A DNA stretch of 35,410 bases, taken from assembly GCF_002155915.1 (NCBI RefSeq), contig NZ_MUME01000083.1:1-35410 (forward strand). The letters run 5' to 3'. Positions 9,348 through 17,224 of the stretch are shown one piece after another. A program made the position numbers and the translations under genes. The stretch is from Streptomyces thermovulgaris (GTDB lineage: Bacteria > Actinomycetota > Actinomycetes > Streptomycetales > Streptomycetaceae). Within the stretch, counting starts at the first letter, position 1, and each line of letters begins with the position of its first letter. The notes under the pieces are model-generated. The model was not told the origin of the DNA. It searched no databases and saw only the letters and a program-made list of their open reading frames with translations.

Positions 9348-9392
9348 GTCCATGGCTGGTCCATGACGGTGTCCATGGCTGGTCCGTGACTG
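9348..9392. repeat. Four phased GTCCATG repeats (11/12/11 bp)
   Basis: Units GTCCATGGCTG (9348), GTCCATGACGG (9359), GTCCATGGCTG (9371) and GTCCGTGACTG (9382) form a 23-bp tandem duplication with an internal 11-bp period. Spacing of one helical turn suggests a protein-binding array of the SARP or PhoP/AfsR kind, about 290-330 bp upstream of SARP 1. The heptamer is not a known SARP sequence, so its role is inferred. Confidence 0.6.
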
Positions 9393-9583
9393 GTGTTCAC
9401 GCCTGCGTCCGTGCCTCTTCGCGGTTCGTGGAGAGCAGGCGTCCCGCGCCCGGCCCGCCCGTTCCCGCGCTTCCCGAGCCGTCACGCGGCCGACCGCCGT
9501 CGCGGAGGCACGGACACGGCGGTTTCCCCCGGACGGGTGCGTCCCGTGCCGGGGGCCGCCGCCCGCCGTACGGGCTCATCCGC

Positions 9584-10348
9584 TCACATCGGCACCGCCC
9601 GGGACCGGGCCATACGGTCCTCGACGGTGCGCAGCACCTCGGCCTGCCGGTCGACGAGGAAGAAGTGGCCGCCGGGCAGGACGCGCAGCTCGAACCCGGA
9701 CGCGGTGTGGTTCTCCCAGGCCCGCACCTCCTCGACGCGGGCCTTCGGGTCCCGGTCCCCGGTGAAGGCGGTCACGGGGCAGTCCAGAAGGGGGCCCGGC
9801 CGGTAGCGGTACCGGCGCACCGCCGCGTAGTCGGCGCGCAGCGCGGGCAGGATCATGCTCAGCATCTCCTCGTCCCGCAGCAGCGCGTCGCCGGTGCCGT
9901 TCAGGGACCTGATCTCGGCGATGACCTCCTCGTCGGTGCTCGGCTGCCATTCGCCGGACCGGTCCAGCGACGGAGCGCGGCGGCCGGAGACGAAGAGTTC
10001 GACAGGCCCCTGGCCCGCGGCCTGCATGAGCCGGGCCACCTCGAAGCCGACGATGGCGCCCATGCTGTGCCCGAACAGTGCGTAGGGCCGGTCCGTCCAC
10101 GGTCCGAGCGCCTCGGCAATCCGCTCGGCCAGCACCGTCAGGTCCGTCTCGGACGGCTCGGTGTGCCGGTCCTGCCGCCCCGGGTACTGGACCGCCAGGA
10201 CTTCCACGCGGGGCGACAGCGCCCGTGCCACGGGAAAGTAGAAGCTGGCCGAGCCACCGGCGTGCGGCAGGCACACCAGCCGTACGGGGGCGTCGGGAGC
10301 GGGGCGGTAGTTCCTGAACCAGGGGTCGTCGCCGGGGTTTCCCGTCAT
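9584..10348 (-). CDS. Type II thioesterase (alpha/beta hydrolase), copy 2
   Basis: The 254-residue protein has the canonical external thioesterase layout: VRLVCLPHAGGSASFYFP, nucleophile Ser in FGHSMGAIVGFE, Asp in TGDRDPK and His in PGGHFFLVD. It matches editing thioesterases such as TylO and RifR, which clear aberrant acyl groups from PKS carrier proteins. The ATG at 10348 has a GGCAGGGA ribosome site, and the N-terminal extension from a GTG at 10603 is not expected in the family. It appears to be transcribed alone, reading toward SARP 1 with 524 bp between them. Confidence 0.93.
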   Translation of the reverse strand: MTGNPGDDPWFRNYRPAPDAPVRLVCLPHAGGSASFYFPVARALSPRVEVLAVQYPGRQDRHTEPSETDLTVLAERIAEALGPWTDRPYALFGHSMGAIVGFEVARLMQAAGQGPVELFVSGRRAPSLDRSGEWQPSTDEEVIAEIRSLNGTGDALLRDEEMLSMILPALRADYAAVRRYRYRPGPLLDCPVTAFTGDRDPKARVEEVRAWENHTASGFELRVLPGGHFFLVDRQAEVLRTVEDRMARSRAVPM

Positions 10349-10927
10349 GGGTTCCCTGCCTTTCTCGTCCGGTCCGATCGGGTCGTTCGTGGGATCGAGT
10401 CGTTCGTGGGATCGAAGGGCCTCGGTCCGCCCGGGCGCGGGGCGCCCCTTCCCCGCCGGGCGGCCATATACGGCTCCTTCACTGCCGCGTACGGCTTCTT
10501 CGACAGGGCGCGAGCCGGCCGTCCCGTCCGGCCGGCTCCACCGGCACCCCGTCTCCTGCCGGGCCGCCCACGGCCGCGCTCTGCTGTCCTGGGAAGTGTG
10601 CACGGGACCGTGGAAACCCCGCTGGTGTCGGGCCGGAGTCTCGCTCGAGCCGTGCGTGGGCGCCCTGGTCCGGCTGTCGAACGGATCGCCTTCCGGATCT
10701 CGCCGGGGCCGGTCGGGGCGGGCCGGGGCGGCGGGTGCGCAGCAGCCACGCGGCTCTCCGGGGGCGACTCCCGGCGGCGCGGTGCCGCATGCTGGTCACC
10801 GGCTGCTGCCTGAGAGTCCCGGGAGGGATCCTGTGTCCCGCCCCTCCCCCTCCTCCTGTCCGGCACCCCGGTCCTGTCCGGTGCCCTGGTCTCCGGAGAC
10901 GGATCCCGGTCCTCGGCGGTGCGTGTG
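10349..10927. other. 579-bp intergenic region upstream of thioesterase 2
   Basis: No gene is supported. The part nearest the thioesterase contains a perfect 17-bp tandem duplication. The part near the XRE-type regulator is pyrimidine-rich with CCTGTCCGG direct repeats around 10850-10885. The long ORF spanning it on the minus strand is a shadow. Confidence 0.5.
10382..10415. repeat. Perfect 17-bp tandem duplication in thioesterase 2 promoter region
   Basis: GTCGTTCGTGGGATCGA occurs twice head to tail (10382-10398 and 10399-10415), 34-67 bp upstream of the thioesterase start. On the minus strand each copy begins TCGATCC, which resembles a SARP heptamer, but the 17-bp period does not fit SARP spacing. 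Confidence 0.7.
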
Positions 10928-11773
10928 TCAGTCGGCGGGATCGGCGAGTGTCTGGGTGCCGAGCACGGTCAGCAGGGCGAGGCGTTCGGCGTCCTCGGTG
11001 CCGGGTTCGGCCGTGTAGATCATGATCCGAAGATCGCTGCCCGCCACGGTGAGCACGTCGCAGTCCAGTGTCAGGGGTCCTGCATGGGGGTGGTCGATGG
11101 TCTTGCGTGCGGCCTCGTGGCGGCCGACGGCGCCGGCGTCCCACAGCGCGGCGAACCGGTCGCTGCCCGCCCGCAGTTCCGTGATCAGCCGCCGTAGCCG
11201 CCGGTCGGCCGGGTAGCGGCCGGACGCCGTGCGCAGGTCGGCGACCAGCGCCGCCTCGAAGGCGCGCAGGGATTGAGGCGTGTGGCGGGCCCGGGTGCCC
11301 GGGCCGAGGAAGTGGCGCCACACGGCGTTGCGCTCGTTGCCCCGCCAGCCGGACGGATCCCCCATCAGGGCCGCGTACGGCGCGTTGGCCATCAGCAGGG
11401 TCCAGGCCGCGTCGTAGACCGCCACGGGTGTTCCCGTCAGCCTGTCGAGCAGCCGCTGGACGCTCGGGGTGATGTATGCCGGTACCGTCCGCGGGCCCGG
11501 CAGTGCGAGCCCGGCCAGCCGGAACAGGTGGTCGCGCTCGTCCCTCGACAGCCGCAGTGCCCTGGCCAGTGCCTCGACGATCTGGGGTGAGGGATGGGTG
11601 GCGCGGCCCTGTTCGAGCCGGGTGACGTAGTCGACGGACATCCCGGCGAGCATGGCCAGCTCCTCGCGGCGCAGCCCGGCCGTGCGCCGCGGCGCGCCGG
11701 CGGGCAGCCCGACCGCCTCGGGCGGGATCCGGTCGCGCCACCGGCGCACCGCCTGCCCGAATTCCGTCGCCAT
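10928..11773 (-). CDS. XRE-family regulator with MmyB-like ligand-binding domain
   Basis: The 281-residue protein has an N-terminal helix-turn-helix (about residues 25-90: TAGLRREELAMLAGMSVDYVTRLEQGR). The C-terminal MmyB-type PAS-like domain includes PVAVYDAAWTLLMANAPYAALMGDP and ends in LTVLGT. Such proteins commonly regulate a divergent oxidoreductase gene, and here an SDR gene starts 103 bp away in the opposite direction. It is probably a local repressor or sensor for that gene. No link to the polyketide pathway is visible. The start at 11773 directly precedes the conserved domain. Confidence 0.92.
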   Translation of the reverse strand: MATEFGQAVRRWRDRIPPEAVGLPAGAPRRTAGLRREELAMLAGMSVDYVTRLEQGRATHPSPQIVEALARALRLSRDERDHLFRLAGLALPGPRTVPAYITPSVQRLLDRLTGTPVAVYDAAWTLLMANAPYAALMGDPSGWRGNERNAVWRHFLGPGTRARHTPQSLRAFEAALVADLRTASGRYPADRRLRRLITELRAGSDRFAALWDAGAVGRHEAARKTIDHPHAGPLTLDCDVLTVAGSDLRIMIYTAEPGTEDAERLALLTVLGTQTLADPAD

Positions 11774-11876
11774 GCCTGCCAGTGTGCACCGCCCGTCGTC
11801 CGGCTTGCCTGGTACTGCCGGTCCCAGGAAGGACGGACGCCTGGCCGGCCGGAGGGTTCCGCAGCACGGTGGAGCC

Positions 11877-12584
11877 ATGAGGAGAACACTGATCACCGGA
11901 GCGAACAAGGGGCTCGGCTTCGAGACCGCACGACGTCTCGTCGCCGCGGGCCACCTCGTCTACATCGGCAGCCGTGACCCGGAGCGCGGCCGCCGGGCCG
12001 CCGAGCGGCTGGGGGCGCGGACCGTGCGGCTCGACGTCACCGACGACGCCTCCGTCGCGGCCGCGGCCAGGGCCATCGAGGCGGACGGCGGACTGGACGT
12101 ACTGGTCAACAATGCAGGTGTCGAGGGGCGGACCGAGGACAACGAGGTGATCGGTGCCGCGGACGTCACCGCCGACATGATGCGGCAGGTGTTCGAGACC
12201 AATGTCTTCGGCATGGTGAGGGTCACCCACGCGTTCCTGCCGCTGCTGCAGCGGTCCGCCTGCCCGGTCGTGGTCAATCTCAGCAGCGGTCTGGCCTCCC
12301 TCACCCGGGTGACCACCCCCGGCACCCCGACCCACGCCTACCCGGGCGTTGCGTACCCGGCGTCGAAGGCGGCGGTCAACATGATCACCGTGCAGTACGC
12401 GAAGGCGTTCCCGGCCATGCGCATCAACGCGGTGGAGCCCGGTTACACCAGGACCGATCTCAATGGGAACACCGGCACCCAGACCGTCGAGGAGGGCGCC
12501 GAGATCATTGTCCGTATGGCGCAGGTGGGTCCCGACGGCCCCACCGGGGGCTTCTTCGACGTGCGGGGGCCCCTGCCCTGGTGA
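11877..12584 (+). CDS. Short-chain dehydrogenase/reductase
   Basis: The 235-residue classical SDR has the cofactor motif TGANKGLG near residue 7, NNAG, a Ser in NLSSG and the catalytic YPASK, all intact. It resembles carbonyl-reductase-type SDRs often paired with MmyB-like regulators. Its substrate cannot be told. It may be a general detoxifying reductase that sits by chance inside the cluster, or a tailoring ketoreductase. The divergent position opposite the XRE-type gene suggests regulation by it. Confidence 0.9.
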   Translation: MRRTLITGANKGLGFETARRLVAAGHLVYIGSRDPERGRRAAERLGARTVRLDVTDDASVAAAARAIEADGGLDVLVNNAGVEGRTEDNEVIGAADVTADMMRQVFETNVFGMVRVTHAFLPLLQRSACPVVVNLSSGLASLTRVTTPGTPTHAYPGVAYPASKAAVNMITVQYAKAFPAMRINAVEPGYTRTDLNGNTGTQTVEEGAEIIVRMAQVGPDGPTGGFFDVRGPLPW

Positions 12585-12971
12585 GCCCTTGGGGCCGGAC
12601 CCTGACGGCAGGGCGACCGAGCGTTGCTCATGGCGCATGTCGCCGGCAGGGCGCTCCGTCGCCTTGCGCCGGGCCGGCCTGCCGTGAGTCCGTGCGGGCA
12701 GGTCGGCGACGCGACGAGGCGGCGGAGGATCTCGAGGTTCCGGGCGCCGGGTCCGAAGCGGTGCGTGCCCGGGGCGAGCCGTTGTTCCACCGGCCGGGAC
12801 CGAGGGCACATGCACGGGGGTGCCTGTGCGTGCCGACGGCGCCGCCGGAGAGGAACGGCTGGAGCATCACCGTGTAACGCGGATGCGCCCGGCCCGAGTG
12901 CGTACAGCGGTTCGTGCCTCCGGTCCCATGGAACGCGGACCGGCCGCGGGACATGCCGCGCACGGGCGCCG
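12585..12971. other. 387-bp region between convergent SDR and TetR genes
   Basis: No gene is supported, although several GC-driven ORFs cross it. A short hairpin, CCCTG-ACGG-CAGGG, at 12600-12613 just past the SDR stop may help termination. Nothing else is recognised. Confidence 0.5.
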
Positions 12972-13616
12972 TCATGCGGCTTCGGCGTTCGTCGCGGTGA
13001 CGTACCGGCCGTGGGTGCGGTACCGTCCCGTATCCCCGGGCGGTACGAGCGCCGGCAGCAGCACCTCCCACAATGCGCCCATCCTGCGCCGCAGTTCGGG
13101 GTACGGCATGCCGGTGCCGGACAGCACCTCCACTCCGCACACCACCGCGGACAGCAGTGTCTCCGGCCCCTCCTCGGCGGTGTGCTCCCGCAGGTCGCCC
13201 GCCTCCCGGGCCTGCCCGATCAGCCGCAGCACCTCGCCGATCCACGCCTGGTGGAAGGCGGTGGCCGGCGGCTCGCGCCAGGTGCACTCGCCGGCGATGC
13301 GGAAGCCGGCGCGGACGACCGGGTCCTCGTACAGCGTGCGCGCCAGCCAGTGCGTCAGGTCGATGAGGGCCTGCACCGGGGCCAGGCCGGCCCGGCGCTG
13401 CTCGTCGACGAAGGCGCGCAGCATCGCCCGGCCCTGCTCCTGCACTGCGTCGGCCAGCCCGTCCTTGGAGGCGAAGTGGAAGTACAGGGCCCCCTTCGTC
13501 ATCCCCGCGGCACCGGCGATCTGCTCCAGTGTCGCGTTGGCGTAACCGTTGCGCTCGAACATCTCCGCACCCGCACGGATCAGCCTGCGGCGCGTGCGTT
13601 CCGACCTTGCCTGCAT
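12972..13616 (-). CDS. GBL-receptor-like TetR regulator (paralogue C)
   Basis: The 214-residue TetR-family protein has an N-terminal HTH (about residues 8-55: RRRLIRAGAEMFERNGYANATLEQIAGAAGMTKGALYFHFASKDGLADAV). The spacing and the VRAGFRIAG segment resemble ArpA/ScbR-type receptors and their pseudo-receptors. It lies 41 bp downstream of SARP 2 on the same strand and is probably co-transcribed with it, so it could form feedback on the cascade. It is the most diverged of three such proteins here. Ligand binding cannot be judged from sequence. Confidence 0.9.
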   Translation of the reverse strand: MQARSERTRRRLIRAGAEMFERNGYANATLEQIAGAAGMTKGALYFHFASKDGLADAVQEQGRAMLRAFVDEQRRAGLAPVQALIDLTHWLARTLYEDPVVRAGFRIAGECTWREPPATAFHQAWIGEVLRLIGQAREAGDLREHTAEEGPETLLSAVVCGVEVLSGTGMPYPELRRRMGALWEVLLPALVPPGDTGRYRTHGRYVTATNAEAA

Positions 13617-13657
13617 CTCGGTCTCCCTTCCTGCGCCGGGCGGTGCGTGACGGGGTG

Positions 13658-14491
13658 TCAGCCGACGCGGCTGAGGCGCTCGTCCGCCGTGGTGGGTGCC
13701 ATGTCGGGGGCGGTTCCGGGGCCGGCCAGCAGGATGGAGCGCTGCATCCGGCGCAGCGCGGGGGACGGCTCGAGGCCGAGTTCCCGCACCAGTGCGTTGC
13801 GCAGCCGCTGGTAGACGCCGAGGGCCTCGCTCCGGCGGCCCGAGCGGTGCAGCGCCAGCATGAACTGGCCGTGGAGGTTCTCATGGGTGCGGTAGCGGGT
13901 GACCAGCATGCTCAGTTCGCCCAGGATCTCGCGGTGCCGGCCCAGGCGCAGATCGGCCTCGATGCGCTGGTCGAGCGCGCACAGCCGGCTCTCCTCCAGA
14001 CGCCTGACTTGCATCTCCAGCTGTGTCCCCGTCTGTACGTCGGCGAGGGCCGCGCCGTTCCACAGCGCGAGGGCCTCGCGCAGCCGGCGGGCGGCGCCCA
14101 TGTAGTCCTCGGCGTCCATGGCCCGGTAGCCCGTTCCGGCCAGCCGCTCGAACTCCCGGACATCGCTGGTGCCGCCCGAGGTGCTGAGCATGTAGCCCCC
14201 GGGCAGGGTGACGAGCACGTCCTTGGCGGTGCGCGGTGCGGTGCCCTCGGGGTCGTGCTTCAGCGCCTCCGCGATCAGCTCCCGCAGTTGCAGGACGTAC
14301 GTCTGCAGGGTGGTGCGCGCGCTGCGCGGCGGGCAGTCCCCCCAGAGCTCCTCGGTGAGGGCGGCCACGGGCACCACCTGGTCGGCGTGCAGTGCCAGCA
14401 TGGCCAGAACCTGACGGGGCTTCGGTGCCGTCGGGGTCACCGAGATCCCGTTCTCCTTGACGGCCAACGCGCCCAGTACAGCGATGTCCAT
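13658..14491 (-). CDS. SARP-family transcriptional activator 2
   Basis: The 277-residue small SARP has an N-terminal winged-helix DNA-binding domain (KPRQVLAMLAL, ALTEELWGDCPPRSARTTLQTYVLQLREL) and a BTAD domain ending in VYQRLRNALVRELGLEPSPALRRMQ. The start at 14491 gives MDIAVLGAL, parallel to SARP 1, with a GGGGAGA ribosome site. The longer opening to 14725 would read through the operator region and is rejected. Three GBL-receptor-type operators occupy the 332 bp upstream, so this SARP is probably the direct target that links the butyrolactone signal to pathway activation. Confidence 0.95.
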   Translation of the reverse strand: MDIAVLGALAVKENGISVTPTAPKPRQVLAMLALHADQVVPVAALTEELWGDCPPRSARTTLQTYVLQLRELIAEALKHDPEGTAPRTAKDVLVTLPGGYMLSTSGGTSDVREFERLAGTGYRAMDAEDYMGAARRLREALALWNGAALADVQTGTQLEMQVRRLEESRLCALDQRIEADLRLGRHREILGELSMLVTRYRTHENLHGQFMLALHRSGRRSEALGVYQRLRNALVRELGLEPSPALRRMQRSILLAGPGTAPDMAPTTADERLSRVG

Positions 14492-14581
14492 GCCGTCTCC
14501 CCTATCCCCGTGAATGAGTTGTGAGTGTTGTCGGATCGGATGTCCGTGGTCCTGAGAGCCGGTTCTCGGCGCACTACGAGT

Positions 14582-14605
14582 AAAAAACAGGGAGGTTGGT
14601 TTGTC
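14582..14605. promoter_or_regulatory. GBL-receptor-type operator (ARE) A, SARP 2 promoter
   Basis: An AT-rich imperfect palindrome with left part AAAAAACAGGG and right part GGTTGGTTTGTC (reverse complement GACAAACCAACC). It fits the ArpA/ScbR operator pattern of A-rich half-sites ending in ACC/ACCG. It abuts operator B. Confidence 0.65.
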
Positions 14606-14634
14606 AATACGAAACCGTCTGGACTGTTTTTTTG
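14606..14634. promoter_or_regulatory. GBL-receptor-type operator (ARE) B, SARP 2 promoter
   Basis: An imperfect palindrome with left half ATACGAAACCGT and right half ACTGTTTTTTTG (reverse complement CAAAAAAACAGT). It resembles ScbR-class operators and lies about 115-143 bp upstream of the SARP 2 start, next to operator A. Confidence 0.7.
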
Positions 14635-14790
14635 TTGCGATCTGACGCGACCACAGGACCGCACCGCATTCATTTCCCCTTGCTTTCCAGGGCAATTCGG
14701 GCGTAAAGGTTGCCCGACGCCTCACTTCGGTGCCCCGCTCGCGTGAAGGATCCGGCGGGAGACGCCCCGCCAGTCGGGTTTCATACCTCT

Positions 14791-14815
14791 ATAAACAGCA
14801 CGAACGGTTTGTTAT
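14791..14815. promoter_or_regulatory. GBL-receptor-type operator (ARE) C
   Basis: An imperfect palindrome with left half ATAAACAGCACG and right half AACGGTTTGTTAT (reverse complement ATAACAAACCGTT). It lies just past the TetR paralogue B stop and upstream of SARP 2. Confidence 0.65.
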
Positions 14816-14823
14816 TGGCCCGG

Positions 14824-15486
14824 TCAGTCCGTCATGCCCCGCCATGCACCGGTGTGGTCGCGCCGGGTCGGCATCGACGTGACCGAGGCCAGGGCGTGAC
14901 GCTCCGCCAGCCGGGGCAGCATCAGCTCCCAGAAGCCGCTGACGGACCGCTCCGAGAGCCACCCCTTCCCGTCCCCTCCGGCCTCGAGCACCTCGAAGCC
15001 CACGAGCGTGGCCACGATGGCGCGCGCGGCGCCCTCCGCCGACACCCCGCCGGCCAGCAGCCCCTGCCGCTCCGCGCGCCGCAGGCACTCCTCGACCCAC
15101 TTCCACCACTCCAGCCTGAGCCGGGACCCGGCGTTCCGCCCCCGCGACGGATCCCTGCCCAGCCCGAACCCAGCCCGCAGGACGACGTCCTCGGCGAGCC
15201 GGCTCGCCAGCCCGTGCGTCACGTCCACCAGCATCTGCAGCGCAGAGCCCTCCTCGTCCGACATGCGCCCGGTGATCCCGCGGACGGTCTCCAGAGCCTC
15301 CTCCTCGACCGCCCGGGCCAGCGCCTTCTTGTTCGGGAAGTGGAAGTGCAGGGCACCGTTGCTGACGCCCGCGCGTCTGCTGATCGCCGTGAGCGACGCG
15401 GGCGCGAATCCCTCCTCGGCGAACACTTCGGCTGCGGCTCGGACCAGCGCTCGGCGCGTGCGGAGGGCACGCTCCTGCTTGACCAT
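14824..15486 (-). CDS. GBL-receptor-like TetR regulator (paralogue B)
   Basis: The 220-residue protein begins MVKQERALRTRRALVRAAAEVFAEEGF, followed by the HTH ending SNGALHFHFPNKKALARAV. This N-terminus is characteristic of ArpA/ScbR receptors and ScbR2-like pseudo-receptors. The ligand half contains VLRAGFGLGRD and a Trp-rich LEWWKWVEECL. It sits divergently to afsA, the classical synthase/receptor arrangement, and an ARE box lies about 175-200 bp upstream. The ATG at 15486 has a GGAGAG ribosome site. Whether it binds butyrolactone or acts as a pseudo-receptor cannot be decided from sequence. Confidence 0.93.
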   Translation of the reverse strand: MVKQERALRTRRALVRAAAEVFAEEGFAPASLTAISRRAGVSNGALHFHFPNKKALARAVEEEALETVRGITGRMSDEEGSALQMLVDVTHGLASRLAEDVVLRAGFGLGRDPSRGRNAGSRLRLEWWKWVEECLRRAERQGLLAGGVSAEGAARAIVATLVGFEVLEAGGDGKGWLSERSVSGFWELMLPRLAERHALASVTSMPTRRDHTGAWRGMTD

Positions 15487-15658
15487 CGGTTGTCTCTCCT
15501 GACTGTGAGGTCCCGGCGGCAGGCCCCCGCTGTGCCCCTGTCGTCCGCGGGTCTCCTGCGGCGGGCCGCCGTGCTTGCGGGCGGGCCGGCGTGCTCGGCG
15601 CGCAGCATCGCCGGGGCGCGGGCCGGGGCGCCGGACCCCGGTCACCAGCTCGCATGAT

Positions 15659-15688
15659 AACAACAAACCGACCTGTTGGTTTTGTAAA
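15659..15688. promoter_or_regulatory. GBL-receptor-type operator (ARE) D, TetR paralogue B promoter
   Basis: This is the most symmetrical of the set. Left half ACAAACCGAC and right half GTTGGTTTTGT (reverse complement ACAAAACCAAC) flank a short centre. Such sites are bound by GBL receptors, which release on butyrolactone binding. Confidence 0.8.
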
Positions 15689-16092
15689 GGCAGGCCCTTC
15701 AAGCAGGCAACGCCGACCAGCCCTTCACCATCGGCTCCTCGCCGCCGGTTCCTCACCGCCGGCCGGGCGAGGGTGCGCAGAGGACGGACTCCACCCGGTG
15801 TGGGCGCACGCTTCGGCTGCCCTCGTCCCCATGACCGGGGGCGGCCTCCCGACAGGACGGGAAGCGGGCCGCCGTCACGGCGGCCGCCCCTCCTCGCTCA
15901 CGCGCCCGCGCGGCACCGGCCGGATCGCCGCGGAACCTGCCCGCAATGCCCCCCTGTCGCACCGTCACGCCGTCGCGGCGCCGTACCGCGAACGGACCGG
16001 GAGGCAGGCAAAGGGACCGGGCCGGGCCGCAGAGCACCGGAACACGGAGCGCACTGCTCCATATAACGGCCCGTCAGATTCAAGGCAGCGGT

Positions 16093-16118
16093 AGAAATTA
16101 AACCGGGTGGTATGTATC
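16093..16118. promoter_or_regulatory. GBL-receptor-type operator (ARE) E, afsA promoter
   Basis: Left half AAATTAAACCGG and right half GGTGGTATGTATC (reverse complement GATACATACCACC). It is centred about 70 bp upstream of the afsA start, a usual position for receptor control of GBL synthase genes. Confidence 0.75.
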
Positions 16119-16176
16119 TTCGTGAGGGCCAGGCGCCTCGCCGCCGACTTCTCGCCTTCGTCACTTTGGGGGAAAG

Positions 16177-17151
16177 ATGACCGCGAGCACCATCCGTGTC
16201 GAGTCCACGCCGGTGAGCACCGCGACCGCCGCCCTCTCACCCGCATTCCGGTTCCCCTCGCTGACCACGACCGTGCCCAAGGAGTTCGTCCACCGCGCCG
16301 CCGTGGCCGAGGTCATGCTCACCGACTGGCACCGCACGGACGACACCCGCTTCCGGGTGACCGCACAGTGGCCGCGGGGACACAGCTTCTTCGGTCCCAT
16401 CGGGGGACACCACGACCCCCTGCTCGCCGCCGAAACAATCCGGCAGGTCGGTTCCCTCCTCGCGCACGCGGAGTTCGGCGTCCCGCTCGGTCACCACTTC
16501 CTGATGTGGGATCTGTCCTTCGTCACGCACCCCGACCGCATGCGCATGGGCAGCGCACCCGCCTCCCTCGACCTCGCCATCACCTGCACCGAGATCAAGC
16601 GGCGCGGCGGCGACCTGACCGGCCTGCGCTACGAGGCGGTGATCCACCGCGACGGCCATGTGGCGGCGACGGGAGGCGCCTCCTACACCTGCACCACTCC
16701 GGCGGTCTACCGGCGGCTGCGCAAGGGCCGCTGCACCGCCGCGGACGTCCGCCCGCTGCCCCTGACGGCCCCGGCCTCCCCGCAGAGCGTCGGACGCCTG
16801 TCGCCCATGGACGTGGTGCTCTCCCCCGTCGGGGAGCCGTGCCGGTGGCAGCTGCGGGTGGACACCTCCCACCCCGTCCTCTTCGACCACCCGGTCGACC
16901 ATGTGCCGGGCATGGTGCTGGTGGAGGCCGCCCGCCAGGCGTCGGCCGCGGTCCTGGGCCGCACCGAGTTCCTTCCGGCCGGCATCACCAGCGAGTTCCT
17001 GCGGTACGCCGAGCTGGACACGCCGTGCGTGATCGAAGCGCGGCGACTGCCCCCGGAGACGCCCGGCGAGGAGCGGGTGCTCGTGACCGGGCAGCAGGAC
17101 GGGACCACCGTGTTCACCTCCGCCGTGACCGCACGGCCGGACCTCGGCTGA
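16177..17151 (+). CDS. afsA: AfsA-type gamma-butyrolactone synthase
   Basis: The 324-residue protein has the two-repeat AfsA (hot-dog related) layout. The first repeat starts at VPKEFVHRAAVAEVMLTDWHRTDDTRF (about residue 33) and the second near residues 205-225 with a matching LSPMDVVLSPV segment, followed by HPVLFDHPVDHVPGMVLVEAARQA. AfsA family enzymes condense a beta-ketoacyl chain with dihydroxyacetone phosphate, the key step of A-factor-type autoregulator synthesis. The ATG at 16177 has a GGGGGAAAG ribosome site. An ARE box lies just upstream, and a strong hairpin follows. Its product probably controls the three TetR proteins here. Confidence 0.95.
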   Translation: MTASTIRVESTPVSTATAALSPAFRFPSLTTTVPKEFVHRAAVAEVMLTDWHRTDDTRFRVTAQWPRGHSFFGPIGGHHDPLLAAETIRQVGSLLAHAEFGVPLGHHFLMWDLSFVTHPDRMRMGSAPASLDLAITCTEIKRRGGDLTGLRYEAVIHRDGHVAATGGASYTCTTPAVYRRLRKGRCTAADVRPLPLTAPASPQSVGRLSPMDVVLSPVGEPCRWQLRVDTSHPVLFDHPVDHVPGMVLVEAARQASAAVLGRTEFLPAGITSEFLRYAELDTPCVIEARRLPPETPGEERVLVTGQQDGTTVFTSAVTARPDLG

Positions 17152-17172
17152 CCCCGGCCGTCTCCGGCCGGC

Positions 17173-17204
17173 ACGGGCCGCCGCGGCGGGTCGCGGCGGC
17201 CCGT
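17173..17204. terminator. Bidirectional terminator hairpin between afsA and NmrA-like gene
   Basis: A perfect 13-bp GC-rich stem (17173-17185 with 17192-17204) and a 6-nt loop lie between two convergent genes. It has no U-tract, as is common in Streptomyces. Confidence 0.85.
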
Positions 17205-17224
17205 CAGCCCCTTTCTCCCCGCTC

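Larger units (their letters stand above)
9060..9583. other. 524-bp intergenic region upstream of SARP 1
   Basis: No credible gene is present. The stretch holds an inverted repeat at 9169-9185, likely within the SARP promoter, and an 11/12-bp-phased GTCCATG repeat array at 9348-9392. The short ORFs here are frame shadows. Confidence 0.55.
14492..14823. other. 332-bp SARP 2 promoter region
   Basis: This stretch between the TetR gene (ending 14824) and SARP 2 is AT-rich compared with its surroundings. It holds three GBL-receptor-like operators, listed separately, and no gene. Confidence 0.7.
15487..16176. other. 690-bp divergent regulatory region between TetR paralogue B and afsA
   Basis: No gene is supported. 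It contains one ARE box near the TetR side (15659-15688) and one directly before afsA (16093-16118). The middle 400 bp is GC-rich with nothing recognised. Confidence 0.6.

Noticed and set aside
10479..12815. 778-aa minus-strand ORF
   Set aside because: It runs antisense or out of frame across the XRE-type and SDR genes, is low-complexity Arg/Pro/Gly-rich and has no recognisable domain. It is a GC-codon shadow.
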